34,849 bases of DNA. Origin: Psilocybe azurescens (Eukaryota; Basidiomycota; Agaricomycetes; Agaricales; Agrocybaceae). The stretch spans positions 1 through 34,849 of the forward strand of contig JAJIRX010001070.1 of the NCBI GenBank assembly GCA_023853785.1, in the 5' to 3' direction. The notes under the pieces are model-generated. The model saw nothing but the letters and a program-made list of their open reading frames with translations. It had not been told where the DNA came from and did not search any database. Of this stretch, positions 21,096 to 31,457 are shown in pieces (position 1 is the first letter of the stretch; every line of letters begins with the position of its first letter). Made by a program: the position numbers and the translations under genes.

Positions 21096-21773
21096 ATGTA
21101 CTTCATATTCACAGTGTTCGCAACTCTTCTCACCCAAGCCGCTTTCAGTCAAGCTAGCGCTGCTCCACAGGTACAGATTTTAGATGTTTTCGATCCTGAG
21201 AAGATGAACGCTGACCCTTACCTCCAATATAGCGCCGTAGCGCCGAAACATGTGCAGACCCATCCCTTACAGTTGTGTGGTCGGAAGCGTACAGTGCTGC
21301 CGACACTGCGCACGTCGTCAGCCCTCGGTGGCTTCTGACCTCTCAGCGGAGCGGAGGCGCTGACTGGGAGTTACAGGGCGACATGTTCCTCGCTTGGCAG
21401 ACACCCCAGGAATTTACAACACCTTTCTACCGCCTCTTCAACCCCACCACAACTGACTGGATTACAGCGATCTCCACGAATGGTGCGGCGCCTGTGGTCC
21501 AGGGTTTCGGGAGACGCTACGATCATTGGATATGCGTATTCTACACAGGTGTGCGGGAGTGTGCCGCTTTAGGCGCCTCCCTGGCGAGCAAGGGCGATCA
21601 TTACTATACTACAAGTACCAACGATCACGCTTCCTTGCTCGCAAATGGATGGGTTGATGCAGGGATTGCTGCTTTCGTGCTGCCGTTGTCTTCTGGTATG
21701 TGCTCATTACCTCCACTAGAAGAACTAAATGATAACCAAAGTTAACTTTGTAGATTGTGGATGCAGTTCTTAA
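21096..21773 (+). CDS. Secreted DUF5648-type protein, copy 2, with compensated frameshift
   Basis: Three exons: 21096-21170, 21233-21695 and 21754-21773, giving 185 residues. Introns are 62 and 58 nt at the same positions and phases as in copy 1. Signal peptide MYFIFTVFATLLTQAAFSQA. The mature protein starts with SAETCADPSLTVVWSEAYSA, has a 4-residue insertion (SGGADWELQG region), then FYRLFNPTTTDWITAI. Near 21511 one extra base shifts the frame; near 21567 one T is missing and the frame returns. In between the protein reads RRYDHWICVFYTGVRECAA where copy 1 reads DATIVGYAYSTQVCGSVPLL, so the GYAY core is gone. The second half is normal (GDHYYTTSTNDHASLL, WVDAGIAAFVLP) and ends DCGCSS. It remains a complete ORF. 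Confidence 0.75.
21505..21572 (+). other. Out-of-frame segment between two compensating indels
   Basis: Copy 1 has GGATTTAGAGACGCTACG; here it is GGTTTCGGGAGACGCTACG, one base longer. Copy 1 has CCGCTTTTAGGTGCC; here it is CCGCTTTAGGCGCC, one base shorter. About 56 bases are read in another frame without meeting a stop. Confidence 0.8.
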
Positions 21774-21855
21774 TCTCTTGCTCATTTAAATGAGACTTCT
21801 GTAGCTGACCTGTCCTTAATGCTTGCTTGAGTTTGTACTCTATGTTATATCACTT

Positions 21856-22172
21856 GATCCTTAAATCATAGAGCTAAATAACACGATTGCAAACAAAAAT
21901 TTCCTCTGTTGTACGAGCACCTGTAAAAGTATAACATCAATACTTGCCGATGGAATATTTCATAAGTTTGCACAATCCATATTGCACTTTTATATCTGTC
22001 TCGGTTCGCACATTCGAACTGGCTTGTGTACATCGCACTCATAAGTGGGCTGGTGTTCTCATCTACGCATGATGCGTAACACATCTTTTTGAATAAGCTA
22101 GATGAAGTGTATAGACTACAAATACAGACTCAGTATAGCTCAAGTGAGTCCCTTGAAGGGATTTTATACCCT
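21856..22172. other. Intergenic, no gene seen
   Basis: Between the end of the duplicated block and the stop codon of the minus-strand nuclease-like gene. Only short ORFs with no family signal. Confidence 0.4.
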
Positions 22173-23406
22173 CTATTCCAGTGAAAACAGGTCAGTCGCA
22201 TTGGGATGCAACTAAAGAAATACATTAGAAGATATATTGTATACATGTAATGATTCGGAAGCTCACCCATTCGCACATGAGCTTCACAATCTCACGTAGC
22301 TGCATGTCAGAGCGGTCTACAAGGAATCTGTCCAAATCATGTGTCGCCGATTCATAGTAAGTCAATGTCCCGTTTTCTAACTTTAAAATAAAGAAAATCC
22401 AGAACTGCTCGTCAGATAGACAGAAACGAACTTCTGGAAGACTGGAAGAAAATGTTCAGATTAGGAAGAAGGTAGAAGGTGTTGACATACTTTGCTGATT
22501 TTAGCAATGCAATCGCCTGACTAACGGCTTCGGGGATATGGGAAACTAAATTTTCTTCGGAGCTCTTATATTTGGCTTGAACTAGAAGAAGGCGACCTTT
22601 TGAAATATTAATCGCATTGCCTCTGGATCCACCAGGGCCGACCAAGCGGTCTGAGAAGGCCATTAGGCAATCCACAAAGTAAAGGTGTATGGTAATCTGA
22701 CTTAACCTTATAGTCCCTCACATTTTCGTACTCAATAATTGCATAGTCGAAATTGCCACTCAACCGTAACCCATACCCTGAAACCGGGTGAGTTATCTGG
22801 ACTTCATGTCCTTGAGGATTTCTCATCTCTGGAAGAATGGCAACACTTCTCTGCTCGGCTGAGGCTATCTCTGTCAGAGCAAGCACTATTACATCCAGTA
22901 TCATCCGTGGCCCAGGATTGTACTGCAATTCAATTAGACTACCAGACACAAAGACACTTAAGGGAAAGACGCACATCCATGTTTACACATGCATAGATCT
23001 TCTTGATCCGGGAGTGGAGATTTGAAATTTCAGCCTCTGTGTTGACTGAGTGTGTTCGCTAACTCAATTACTTTCACACGTTCAAACATGAGACATTTCC
23101 TGACAATGCCTGCTCTATTGAGGTCTTCTGATATCACAGTCAAAAATTCATTCTCTGCAACATCATTAACAATAGTACAGAATATAATGGTTATGGGACG
23201 TACTGTGTCTTGACACCCTTCAAGATGTCCTCCAGCACTCGGACATGCCTCGAGATGCTGTTCAATTCCGCCTCCGTCTCTTGAATCCCATCCAATTCTT
23301 CCTTGAGAGCTTCAAGATGACTTAGCGCCGCCATGTTCATCTGTGAGAGATTGGCAGTCGAGTCTGGCAGGATACTGCATTTGCATTTGTGACCTCGTTT
23401 TGGCAT
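22173..23406 (-). pseudogene. PD-(D/E)XK-like nuclease-fold protein, frame broken twice
   Basis: Read right to left. The start MPKRGHKCKCSILPDSTANL is followed by a helical segment (LEALKEELDGIQETEAELN). Exons then read NEFLTVISEDLNRAGIVRKC, EAEISNLHSRIKKIYACVNM, YNPGPRMILDVIVLALTEIA (22707-22922), ITHPVSGYGLRLSGNFDYAI, DRLVGPGGSRGNAINIS, KGRLLLVQAKYKSSEENL (22491-22650), LPEVRFCLSDEQFWIFFILK (22267-22441) and LHPNATDLFSLE (22173-22211). The pattern of D in NFDYAI and QAK in LVQAK fits the PD-(D/E)XK fold, with Q in place of the usual E or D. I know similar multicopy proteins in Agaricomycetes; their role is unknown. Frames do not join near 23045 or across the intron 22651-22706 (phase off by one). 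The other introns, 22212-22266, 22442-22490 and 22923-22974, splice cleanly. Either a pseudogene or two base errors. Confidence 0.6.
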
Positions 23407-23620
23407 TTACAAGGCGGTGGTTGAAAGACGAGGGCGAGACAACAGTTGTTGGCCACGAATACATCATGAGACATTCAAACTCTCCTTAGTCAAACTCTGC
23501 TCAGTGACGTCGTAGACCTCGTTAGGCGCCTGATGTCTCATTTGTAATAAAAATTCAGACTAGCACGACTTTTATTACCAGCTAACAATAACAGCATGTT
23601 GCAATCCTTCCTCCCTTTCA
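23407..23620. promoter_or_regulatory. Likely upstream region of the nuclease-like gene
   Basis: No ORF. CTCAGTGACGTCG near 23500 includes a TGACGTC box of the kind bound by bZIP factors; this is a word match only. Confidence 0.2.
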
Positions 23621-24340
23621 TTGGTGGATCGCTTTCTGTCATGTGAAGATTTGATTTTGCCTGACTCTATTCATGCTTATCTCTCCCGGAGTACGTTCAA
23701 AAGATGCCGCATGGACAGTGACGTCGGGACACGCATTTCTGCATATTCATACCGCCATCTACTTCATCTACGGCAGGCCTCCATCGCGTCTGTCAGCAGA
23801 ATTACCATCTCTTTCGTCTCCTTCCACATCATTCTCTGCATCCACTTCATCGACACCCATACCCACATCCACCTTTCCGCCTCCGCCTCCGCCTCCGCCT
23901 CCACCTCCACAGTCTCTCTTATTCTTAGCTCTGTTTCGACCTCGGTGGGTTGCCCGAACATCTTCTTAGCATCGATTGTCAAAAATTTGCAGGCTCTACT
24001 TGGGGACACGCTGACCAGACTTGCGAGTTGCTTGGAAAGCAAGGTGAGGTGCATGATAGAGAGCAAGAGGAGGGCGAAGGTGTATTGGACATATATGGAG
24101 GATAAGGCAATGAAGGTGGTGCTCGGGAGAGTGGGAGAAAGGGTCAAAGGAGGTTGAGGTTGGAGGAGCGACAGCGACAGAGAGTTCTTGTTCTTGCTTA
24201 AGCAAGCCCTGACACCGATGGAACGATTTCAACATATCAGAAACCTGAAGAGCCGGACGATGCGGACGATTTGCGATGCTACAGTTGCAGTCTCCAACGA
24301 TAGGTATGATGAACTTGCGAGAACCATAGCAGTCTGGCAA
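23621..24340. other. Ambiguous ORFs on both strands, low complexity
   Basis: A 178-codon plus ORF (23621-24157) and minus ORFs (23764-24147, 23996-24340) overlap. The middle contains a CTCCGC-type repeat at about 23878-23906, which gives Ser-Ala or Pro repeats on one strand and Glu-Ala on the other. The plus ORF ends NLQALLGDTLTRLASCLESK and a basic tail. I recognise no family and cannot choose a strand. Confidence 0.25.
23878..23906. repeat. Short tandem repeat, CTCCGC units
   Basis: About four CTCCGC units followed by CTCCACCTCCAC. Confidence 0.8.
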
Positions 24341-24409
24341 TGTTCGTGTGGCAGGATGGATGGATTCATTGTCAGTGACTCAGATATGGGTGGAGATCAG
24401 GAAATCTGA

Positions 24410-24932
24410 GTATCAGGCTCCCGAAATGCGTTTACGCAGACGAGAGATGCGAGTCTATTATGAATAGGTGCAAGGATGTGCATAGGACAGTGATACACCG
24501 ACTGGTCCATTCCATAGATATGTACACTGGAGGGATTGTCTTGTCGCCATTTATTATGTCTGTCTTTACAGTGTGCTATGCGATGCGGCAATTTAGCATG
24601 TTCAGTTCCTTCTTTGGGGTTATTTAGTTTTTTTCTCCAGGTTTATTCTTCGTCGCTGCACTTATAATTGCCAATCACACATTATAGTCTACAGCTTTTT
24701 CCGGTCTTCCCCCTCCTTATTCACGTGCTCATCTAGGAATTGCAATTGAAAGTCTTCCATAGGTGCTTTGTCCGCGTTAGTTCTCTCGTCCACTCCTCCC
24801 CTTAACCCTACTAATTACAAGCTTATGAGGAAAGCAGATCTGGAAACAGAAAGAAAGCATTACAAACTGATCTGTCTTGATTTAATTACCACACCTGTTG
24901 ATGTGTAAGTAATATTCTTGGACTGCAAAAGG
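24410..24932. other. Intergenic, no gene seen
   Basis: Only short ORFs. Pyrimidine-rich stretch at 24605-24660. Nothing recognised. Confidence 0.4.
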
Positions 24933-25459
24933 TCAATGCTCACGGGGAAACGACAACAAAGTCATTAAACTCAGCAGCAAGCAAGAACCTGAGGGGTTGT
25001 TAATATTCAACAGGTGATCGGAAACAATGAGTTTATTGGCGTACGAGCAACCAGGGAATCTGATTCCAAGTGTATAAGTCCTGCATTTCGTTCAATAAGC
25101 ATAGCGTCTAAGGATCGAAATTGAAAGCATTTCTTACGTTGGAACTATGCTGTCGTCAAGAGTGATATTTACTGATCCTGCCAGTAGATTGTTTCGTTGG
25201 ATTGAACCGACTGGAATAAACTCCGTATCGGTGTCGAGACAAATATCCACATCTTGAGGTTCGTCGCTCGAGGCAGTCCACGAAACGGCAAATTTATGGC
25301 CTATGGCGACTTCGAGGCTAGCGACGGAGATCTCGAACTGTGCGTAGACTGCATTATAATTCAGGAGAAGGACGAATAGAGCGAAACTACGAAGGTATGA
25401 GTGTTCGGTTATCTCAAAAAATTGGGAGAAGCGTACCAGAGACGTTGTAGAGTGAACAT
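24933..25459 (-). CDS. Small secreted protein with Ig-like N-terminal domain
   Basis: Three exons: 25437-25459, 25138-25386 and 24933-25080, giving 139 residues in one frame. Introns are 50 nt (GTACGC...CGTAG) and 57 nt (GTAAGA...TGCAG). The first exon is only 23 nt and supplies MFTLQRL; after splicing the signal peptide is MFTLQRLCFALFVLLLNYNA. Then QFEISVASLEVAIGHKFAVS and WTASSDEPQDVDICLDTDTE, followed by GSIQRNNLLAGSVNITLDDS. Alternating strands with a WTAS motif after about 20 residues match the N-terminal beta-sandwich of fungal secreted Ser/Thr-rich, Kre9/Knh1-like surface proteins. The usual Ser-rich middle and GPI tail are absent; the end is short and hydrophobic (SCLLLSLMTLLSFP). 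It may therefore be truncated, or further exons may exist. Role inferred only: cell surface or secreted. Confidence 0.6.
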
Positions 25460-26445
25460 CGGAATATTTGGGATGGGATCGACGCACGATGCAATAGCTG
25501 TTCCGAATGGCATTTACCCACATCTTATACTAGTCGTGGCTAGACAAGTACAGCATGAGAGATGTGAGCGCGTGGGATTAGACTTGATATGTTACTTCAG
25601 CCCCGGGGTATTAGAACTGCATCAATGAATTGAAAAGAAGAGCCAATCAGCGCCAATTTGTCCTAAAACAATCCTCTTATTTTTCTTCGTCGGGCGGAGC
25701 GTTAACAAAAAGTCATTGTCCGTGAGTATCGCAGTGTTACCGTTGACAGCGGCTCCCACGATGTACAAGAACCGCAAGTTTCACAAATACAGAACCACTT
25801 GAGCATTGCACAATCGTGTCGGCTGACTCTGATTTACTTTCCATCACTGTCCATTTCGCGCATCACAACTGGTCTATATCTGTCTCGTAGCTGAGCAACT
25901 TTCTTTCAGCGGCACCGGCACGCCTAATGTGAAAACCATAATCATTTACCCGCCAACAATAGTGAACAATAGTGCAGATGATAAAGCCATTTCGCAGTAG
26001 GGATTCTGCACTCCAGGCCAAGAGAGTCCATGGTTCCAATTAAGACGACCCATCTTCTTATCAGAACGTCTGATTGTTGTGGGCATAGCTCGGACATGCA
26101 GTATCAGTTACAATTCTTCCAGAAGCTGGGGTTCTCGAAAATTTTTATACATAAGATACGAGATCTATGTGATATGGTATAAACATGCAGTCAAAACGCG
26201 CGCAAGTGCCTGTCGCAATCTACAAAACGTCGAGTGGGCTCGGGTGGGTACTAGCAAGTAATTAGGGACTGGCTTGCTGCGGTATACAATTTAGACCGGG
26301 GACCTGATCCTTTCATGCTTACTCGTCCACATCACAGACTGCAATTAGATGCACGAGAGTGTGATCGGAAATTTATCTGTGCAAAAAAGAAGAAAAAAAG
26401 AAGGCCGCAGTTGACGGTTTTAAGTCGCGCGTGCATGCATGTGTG
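25460..26445. other. Intergenic, no gene seen
   Basis: Shared upstream space of the secreted protein. Short ORFs only. An A/G-rich run (AAAAAAGAAGAAAAAAAG) lies at about 26382-26400. Confidence 0.4.
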
Positions 26446-26475
26446 CTCCGAATTCGGAGTGCTAGCGGTAGCACT
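26446..26475. repeat. Two overlapping perfect palindromes
   Basis: CTCCGAATTCGGAG (26446-26459) is a perfect 14-base palindrome. It overlaps AGTGCTA-GCGG-TAGCACT (26458-26475), a 7-bp stem with a 4-base loop. About 100 bases later are CTCGAGACTCGAG and ATACCGGTAT. No gene on either side explains them. Confidence 0.8.
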
Positions 26476-26898
26476 GTTACTGCGTATGGGTTGTGCGGGA
26501 GAGGGGTGCGGCTGGGGAAAGCCTCGAGACTCGAGCAGAGAGCTGGGAGCGAAGCTTATACCGGTATCAAGGGCACAATGGCGGCGCGACATGCAACACC
26601 GCACAAGCAGTGACGACGTCTATGGATAATTCGGGAACTTATGTGTAATATCATGGGAGGTTTGCTGGAGATGACAGTGTACTGCAGAAATTAGAAAGTC
26701 AATGAGTACAGCAAGAAGTAATTCAGGCGTATCAAGCTAAACTAACGTCACATTCGACCAGCGAGCAACAGATGCTCAAATTCAAACGTTGAGTAGTGCG
26801 AGAGATAATTGTCAAACAGGAACGCTGGTGGCAGTTGCAACTTTGTGTCTAGGGACGGGACTACTGGACCATGGGACAGTTAGACGGGGAATGTAGAT

Positions 26899-28043
26899 GT
26901 GGATCAAATAATAGGAGCGTGGTGTTCCGTTTCTACAGTTGACGGATCTTTAGAAAGATCCTATACGGCAAACAAATTAACATTCAAGCTCCGCTTGAAT
27001 GCGTTGCGAATGATGCGAGCGAGTGTCAGGCGTACCTCCACTCCGTATCGTCCACTTTCTCAACCATTTGCATCATTGCATCGTCTATTATCTCCACTAC
27101 ATTGGCCTTGTCACGGTCTGCGCAGGAAAATGACTCGCAGTCATCGATATGAGATCCTCCTCAGGGGACGTAAGAACGCAGTCGTTGAGATGATCCTGAC
27201 AGAAGTACACCTGGGTTTGATAAAGCCAGGGGTACGCTGCTTTCTTGTTCCTCCTCCCATTCCTTAGTCACCTCCTTTCAAATTTCCGTGTTTATGTTTG
27301 TGTATTGATCCCGCTCTCTCTCACCCCAGTTCCTACTTTCTCAACCCACGTAGAGCTCACATCGTCCACCTGCGTAGGCACCAACTCGGTCTTTTGCACA
27401 CCGATCCTGCAAGCTCTGCTTAATATTCATTTAGGCATGCACCTCACGGCGGACAAGCATTTTCACTTCTTGAGGCCACCCATAATTAATCGACCTAAAG
27501 TAAAGACGGGGAAGAAGGCGGTGATGTGAAAGGAGGTCGAAGTGTATGTTACTGTACCAGGTTTTTTGGTGCGTTTCTTTCTCATTCTGTTCCGTTTTCG
27601 ATTCTCTGTTCTCGCGATGGTGTTACGATAAGCTTATGTTGTGCACGACTCGCCCTCATCTCCTCTTCATATTCATGTTTTTTTGTCGAGATCATAGCTG
27701 ACGTTCTCCTTGATTCTCCCGTTTCTTTCTTTCTTACCCAAGTAGCATTGCGTTGCTCTTATTTGCAAACATCCATGCCTCAAACGCTAATGCTCTTCGG
27801 CTCTCTCGCACCTCCTCCACGGCCGCTGACATACGTCCTCCTGAACGACCACCGACACCGCCGCCTCCATATGCGCCCTCAAAACCAACAACATCACTAC
27901 CGATAAGAGCCAGAAGACTTCAAGCTCCTCCTGGACATCCGGCTTTCATGCCGAATATGCGAACATGCTTGATGGGAGAATATGCGCCCCAGAAGCTGGA
28001 TCGCAAGGAGTTCGAGTGGGCGTTGAAGGATTATCAGGATTAG
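26899..28043 (+). CDS. Possible multi-exon hypothetical gene, low confidence
   Basis: Several plus-strand stretches look like codons: SHRYEILLRGRKNAVVEMIL then TEVHLGLIKPG up to a GTACGC donor at about 27231; HLTADKHFHFLRPPIINRPK near 27440; and a last ORF at 27753-28043 with ERPPTPPPPYAPSKP, GHPAFMPNMRTCLMGEYAPQ and KLDRKEFEWALKDYQD before TAG. Between them lie pyrimidine-rich, intron-like stretches. I could not find splice sites that join all pieces in one frame, and a TGA follows KTGKKAVM at 27527. The part after 28043 is strongly T-rich like a 3' UTR. Family unknown. Confidence 0.3.
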
Positions 28044-28590
28044 TGTGTGTGTGCTTTCTTCTCGCCTGCCTTTTTTGACATCCTGTTTTCAAGGGTGTTT
28101 TTTCGTTCTTCTTTATGCGGTTCTCTTCTCTTCGTCTCGTTTTGTTTTTGTGGGTTGCCCCGTTTTGTTTTGCATTTTGTGTTGGTTTTGTGGTGCTTTG
28201 AACATCTTCCCTCCACCCCTTGTACTCGTTTTGTGGTCAAGAGATGGGCTGCTGGCGATTGTAACCACGGATGTTGGTACGTGTAGTGCATGGGTGGCCT
28301 CCAACGTCGGCTGAGGAGGGTTTCTCTTCCTTTCGGGTACAGGCTTCATCTGAGCCTCGGGCGCTGCTTTGACGGCGAGTAGGGTTGTTCAGCAGTGGGC
28401 CAGGAAACATACAGTTGCCGGGATGGTTGCTGCACCGGCTGGCTTCGCTCTTTTGTTTTATTTTTTCATTTGTTTCTTGGCTTTCACTTCCCCATGATCT
28501 GTGGAAGGCAGCAGAAGGTGGCCAATGATGGTTCGTGGCTCAGAGTGCGAGTGTGACAGGGGCTAGCCCATGATAGAGAGACACGGCTAT
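28044..28590. other. T- and G/T-rich non-coding stretch
   Basis: Runs such as CGTTTTGTTTTTGTGGG and repeated TTTTGT words. Probably the 3' region of the preceding gene candidate. ORFs here are compositional artefacts. Confidence 0.4.
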
Positions 28591-28597
28591 GTCCAAA

Positions 28598-28930
28598 TTT
28601 GTGAGGTTCGTCGAGCCTCGTATGAAGGGAAATAGATGCAAGCATCAGTCACCATACATGCCTGGGACCGGGGTGGCGAGGACGGATATGCACGCAACTA
28701 CGAAGCACAATAAGAGACATGAGGAGATAGGAGAGATACATCTACATACAAGTTTGCGATGTTCGTCGAGTCTCGTATGAGGGTAGGTGCAGGATAGATG
28801 GTAAATTAAATGGTGAGGCCTGAGCCGAGGATGTCCCAAGTGAAATTTTTAAGTTCAGGGATTTTGTTTGCCTATTTTTACATCCACCAATAAATGAGAG
28901 ACGGCGCGGCTTGACGAGCCTCACACATGA
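28598..28930. repeat. Three related ~20-30 base repeats, two direct and one inverted
   Basis: TTTGTGAGGTTCGTCGAGCC with TCGTATGAAGG (28598-28629) recurs as TTTGCGATGTTCGTCGAGTC with TCGTATGAGGG (28753-28783). An inverted copy is at 28908-28930: its complement reads TGTGAGGCTCGTCAAGCC, 16 of 18 bases the same as the first. The outer pair could be terminal inverted repeats of a ~325-bp element, but the flanks show no target duplication. Confidence 0.6.
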
Positions 28931-31457
28931 GAGTTTAATATACCGTAATATGAAATATATTTCGCGGACTTCGCTTTCACTCTTGTTTTCCGAGTGGACA
29001 GCATGAGTGCATACACTCGACTGTCGACTGGACGATTGATGGATTGATCGCTCATCTGCATCCTTGTAGACGGGGCCGGATTTCGACGACTATTCAATTA
29101 CTGAGCACCAAGGCGGCGACTGGCAATAAGGACGACGAGGACGAAGAAACAGCGAATCTTTTAACTCCCTATGTTTCTGAAGGACGTGTTACTGATTTTA
29201 TTTTGCGTTCCCGTTCCTTTTGGGTGCGGTTGGATCTAGGTCTGGGGTGTTGTCAGCGTGGGCGTGGACTTTGTCGTCGGCCTCTGTTTTTCCACTCGTC
29301 TCTTCGTGATCGTGGCTTTTGCGTCGGATTCTGTGCTCATCTATCTCGATGATGCTATTGTCGACTGTGACCGGGGTTGGATCGCAGAAGTGCTGACATG
29401 CCGGCTCACTGTCTCATCCGCGAATCACTTCAGGATTCTGACCTGTTTTGTGCACATTTATCATATGTAAGCAAATTTTTGCTTTTCGTTCAAAATAAGA
29501 ATCCATTTACTCCCAAATTGATTCCTAATTGTTCGTGTTATTCCATTTCCCTCACCTTCCTGACTTTTTGGCTTATCGGCGACCACGGGGATGAGGTAGG
29601 CCTGATTTCTCTACCTCTTGGGTGTTTTTAATAATGTGAGTGATAAATGAGGGCGAACAAAAATGTCTTCTTTCCTGGCTGCTGTTCCGGTGAGTAATAG
29701 AGCACGAGAGAATACTGTAAGTCAACGTACACTTCAGTAAGAGTTTTTCGATCCCCTCCTGCTGTGATAGGTCACCCCCACCGACAGAGCGAGCTTCATG
29801 GGTTGGCGCCTCTTCTCAAGTAGCAGCAGCAGTGCAAAGATAACCACGCTCAGCTCCGACTCTACTCCGTGATCCAGCATGAGATCTACGCTGAACACCC
29901 CCTTCTCCTCTTCTCCTCATCGACGACTCCACGGGAATGCTGCACAGAGGCAAGGTAACCCAGCTTAGCTCGTTGAGCAGGCTTGCCACCGGCGAGCTCT
30001 GCCTTGACCTCGGTTATGGTTGTGGACGTGGTTTAGACTTGGACTTAAGTTAAAGCTGCCGGCCCATCCTCAGGTAAGCATCAGATGTTCTGCGTAGAGC
30101 AAGAAAACTCGGTAAATATCTGTTATGCAGGAATGGTACTAAGATTTCGGATTGTATCTTTATATACACTTTATCAAAGTGTCCGTTGTCGTAATTGAAG
30201 TTACCCATGAGGTGAATGACGAGGCATTTCTTATTGACATCGCCTTTGTGGAGACGGAATGCCAAGATACTGTATGGGACATCGTTATATTTGCCGTATC
30301 TTTGAAAATAGGACGACACAGCTTAGAACAATATATTGCAGGGAGCAAGGGATGCACCGGATTTCGACTTGGGTGATTTTGTACAAGTCTGTTTTTCCTT
30401 TAGGGCATAGGTGCGAGAATAGATATTTTTCAGCTATGAGGGGTTAGGTGATCATTTTAGGGATTAATGTCGGTTGGTGAAGACTTCCACACCATCGTTA
30501 CCCAGAACCTTTCTTTTCAGATCCGAATTACATTTTCATGAGACTAGTTGGTAATAATTCGAGACCGAAATTGTGCATATGGGTAAGACGAATGGTGCCT
30601 TATCCATCGCTCTGAATTTCTAGACAAGATTAAATAGCGGCTTGAGCAGGAATTCCGGTCAACACAATGTACAAATACCAGAAACGTGGTATCTCTTCTT
30701 TCCGAAATTCTCATTGCTTCGGACGTTTCAATGCCGTGCAGATGGTCTATCTGGGAGAATGATCTAGAAACACAATTAATCGTCAATATGATAAGCCTGG
30801 AAGATGACGCGCAGAATTAAGATACCAGATGGAGGCAGGACAGAGAGGAAGAATAAACGCTCACTCCGTCTGTCGAGCAGGTGAACGTTAATGAACTTTT
30901 GTCATTCTCATCTTGTCGTCCTATCCCTTGATCGAGGTGAAGAAAGCATTGATCAGTGCGAACATGAGTGGGTGTTGATGCTACTTCTGTTTCTTGTGTA
31001 TCATCGTTATTAAATCGCGAGCTATAAACTAGACGCAGAATGGAAGAGAATAGACGCTACTTAGACAAGGAGAACGGATTTATCATACCAGGATGCATGA
31101 TGGGGGCGTTGAATACTATGGTATACTCATGGAGGAAGTGGAGGTGTTCTCCTTTGCGAGAATGAAGTAGTAGACGTGAAGAAGGGCATGGTAATGGCAA
31201 GAGTCACCGAAGAGTGATTCGTGTAAAGTTCCTCGGTCGTTCGCGATTGTGGTTGTGCTAAATTTTAACTGTTGACATCGACCAACCATGTCGTCGTTGC
31301 CAAAGTCCTTGGTATAACGCATTGTCCTTACGTCCTCTATATATCTTTATCAGTGTATACGGCGTTAAAATATCCTAACGTGAACCAAGGTTTTTATCAA
31401 CCTGACGCGTCGAATATTATCCCGTCCCCGCCTCCCTCATCGTACCGAAATCTTCAT
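28931..31457. other. Gene-poor stretch with unsupported ORFs
   Basis: About 2.5 kb. ORFs of 60-102 codons occur on both strands (for example + 29044-29352, - 30050-30319, + 30152-30376, - 30544-30786, - 31116-31322). None carries a domain I recognise, none joins convincingly to a neighbour, and the two near 30200 overlap in antisense. A degraded gene near 30050-30400 is possible. No RNA gene seen. Confidence 0.35.

Larger units (their letters stand above)
19797..21855. repeat. ~2.1 kb segmental duplication, copy 2
   Basis: Partner of 14290-16385. Both copies include the small TATA-led ORF region, the long non-coding upstream region, the TATA box and the DUF5648 gene with both introns. Similarity fades near 21855 (TTTGTACTCTATGTTATATC against TTTGTATGTTATGTACTGTC). 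Confidence 0.85.

Noticed and set aside
28045..28349. Overlapping ORFs of 78-96 codons on both strands
   Set aside because: They arise from T/G-rich low-complexity sequence; residues are mostly Phe, Cys, Leu or Lys, Thr.
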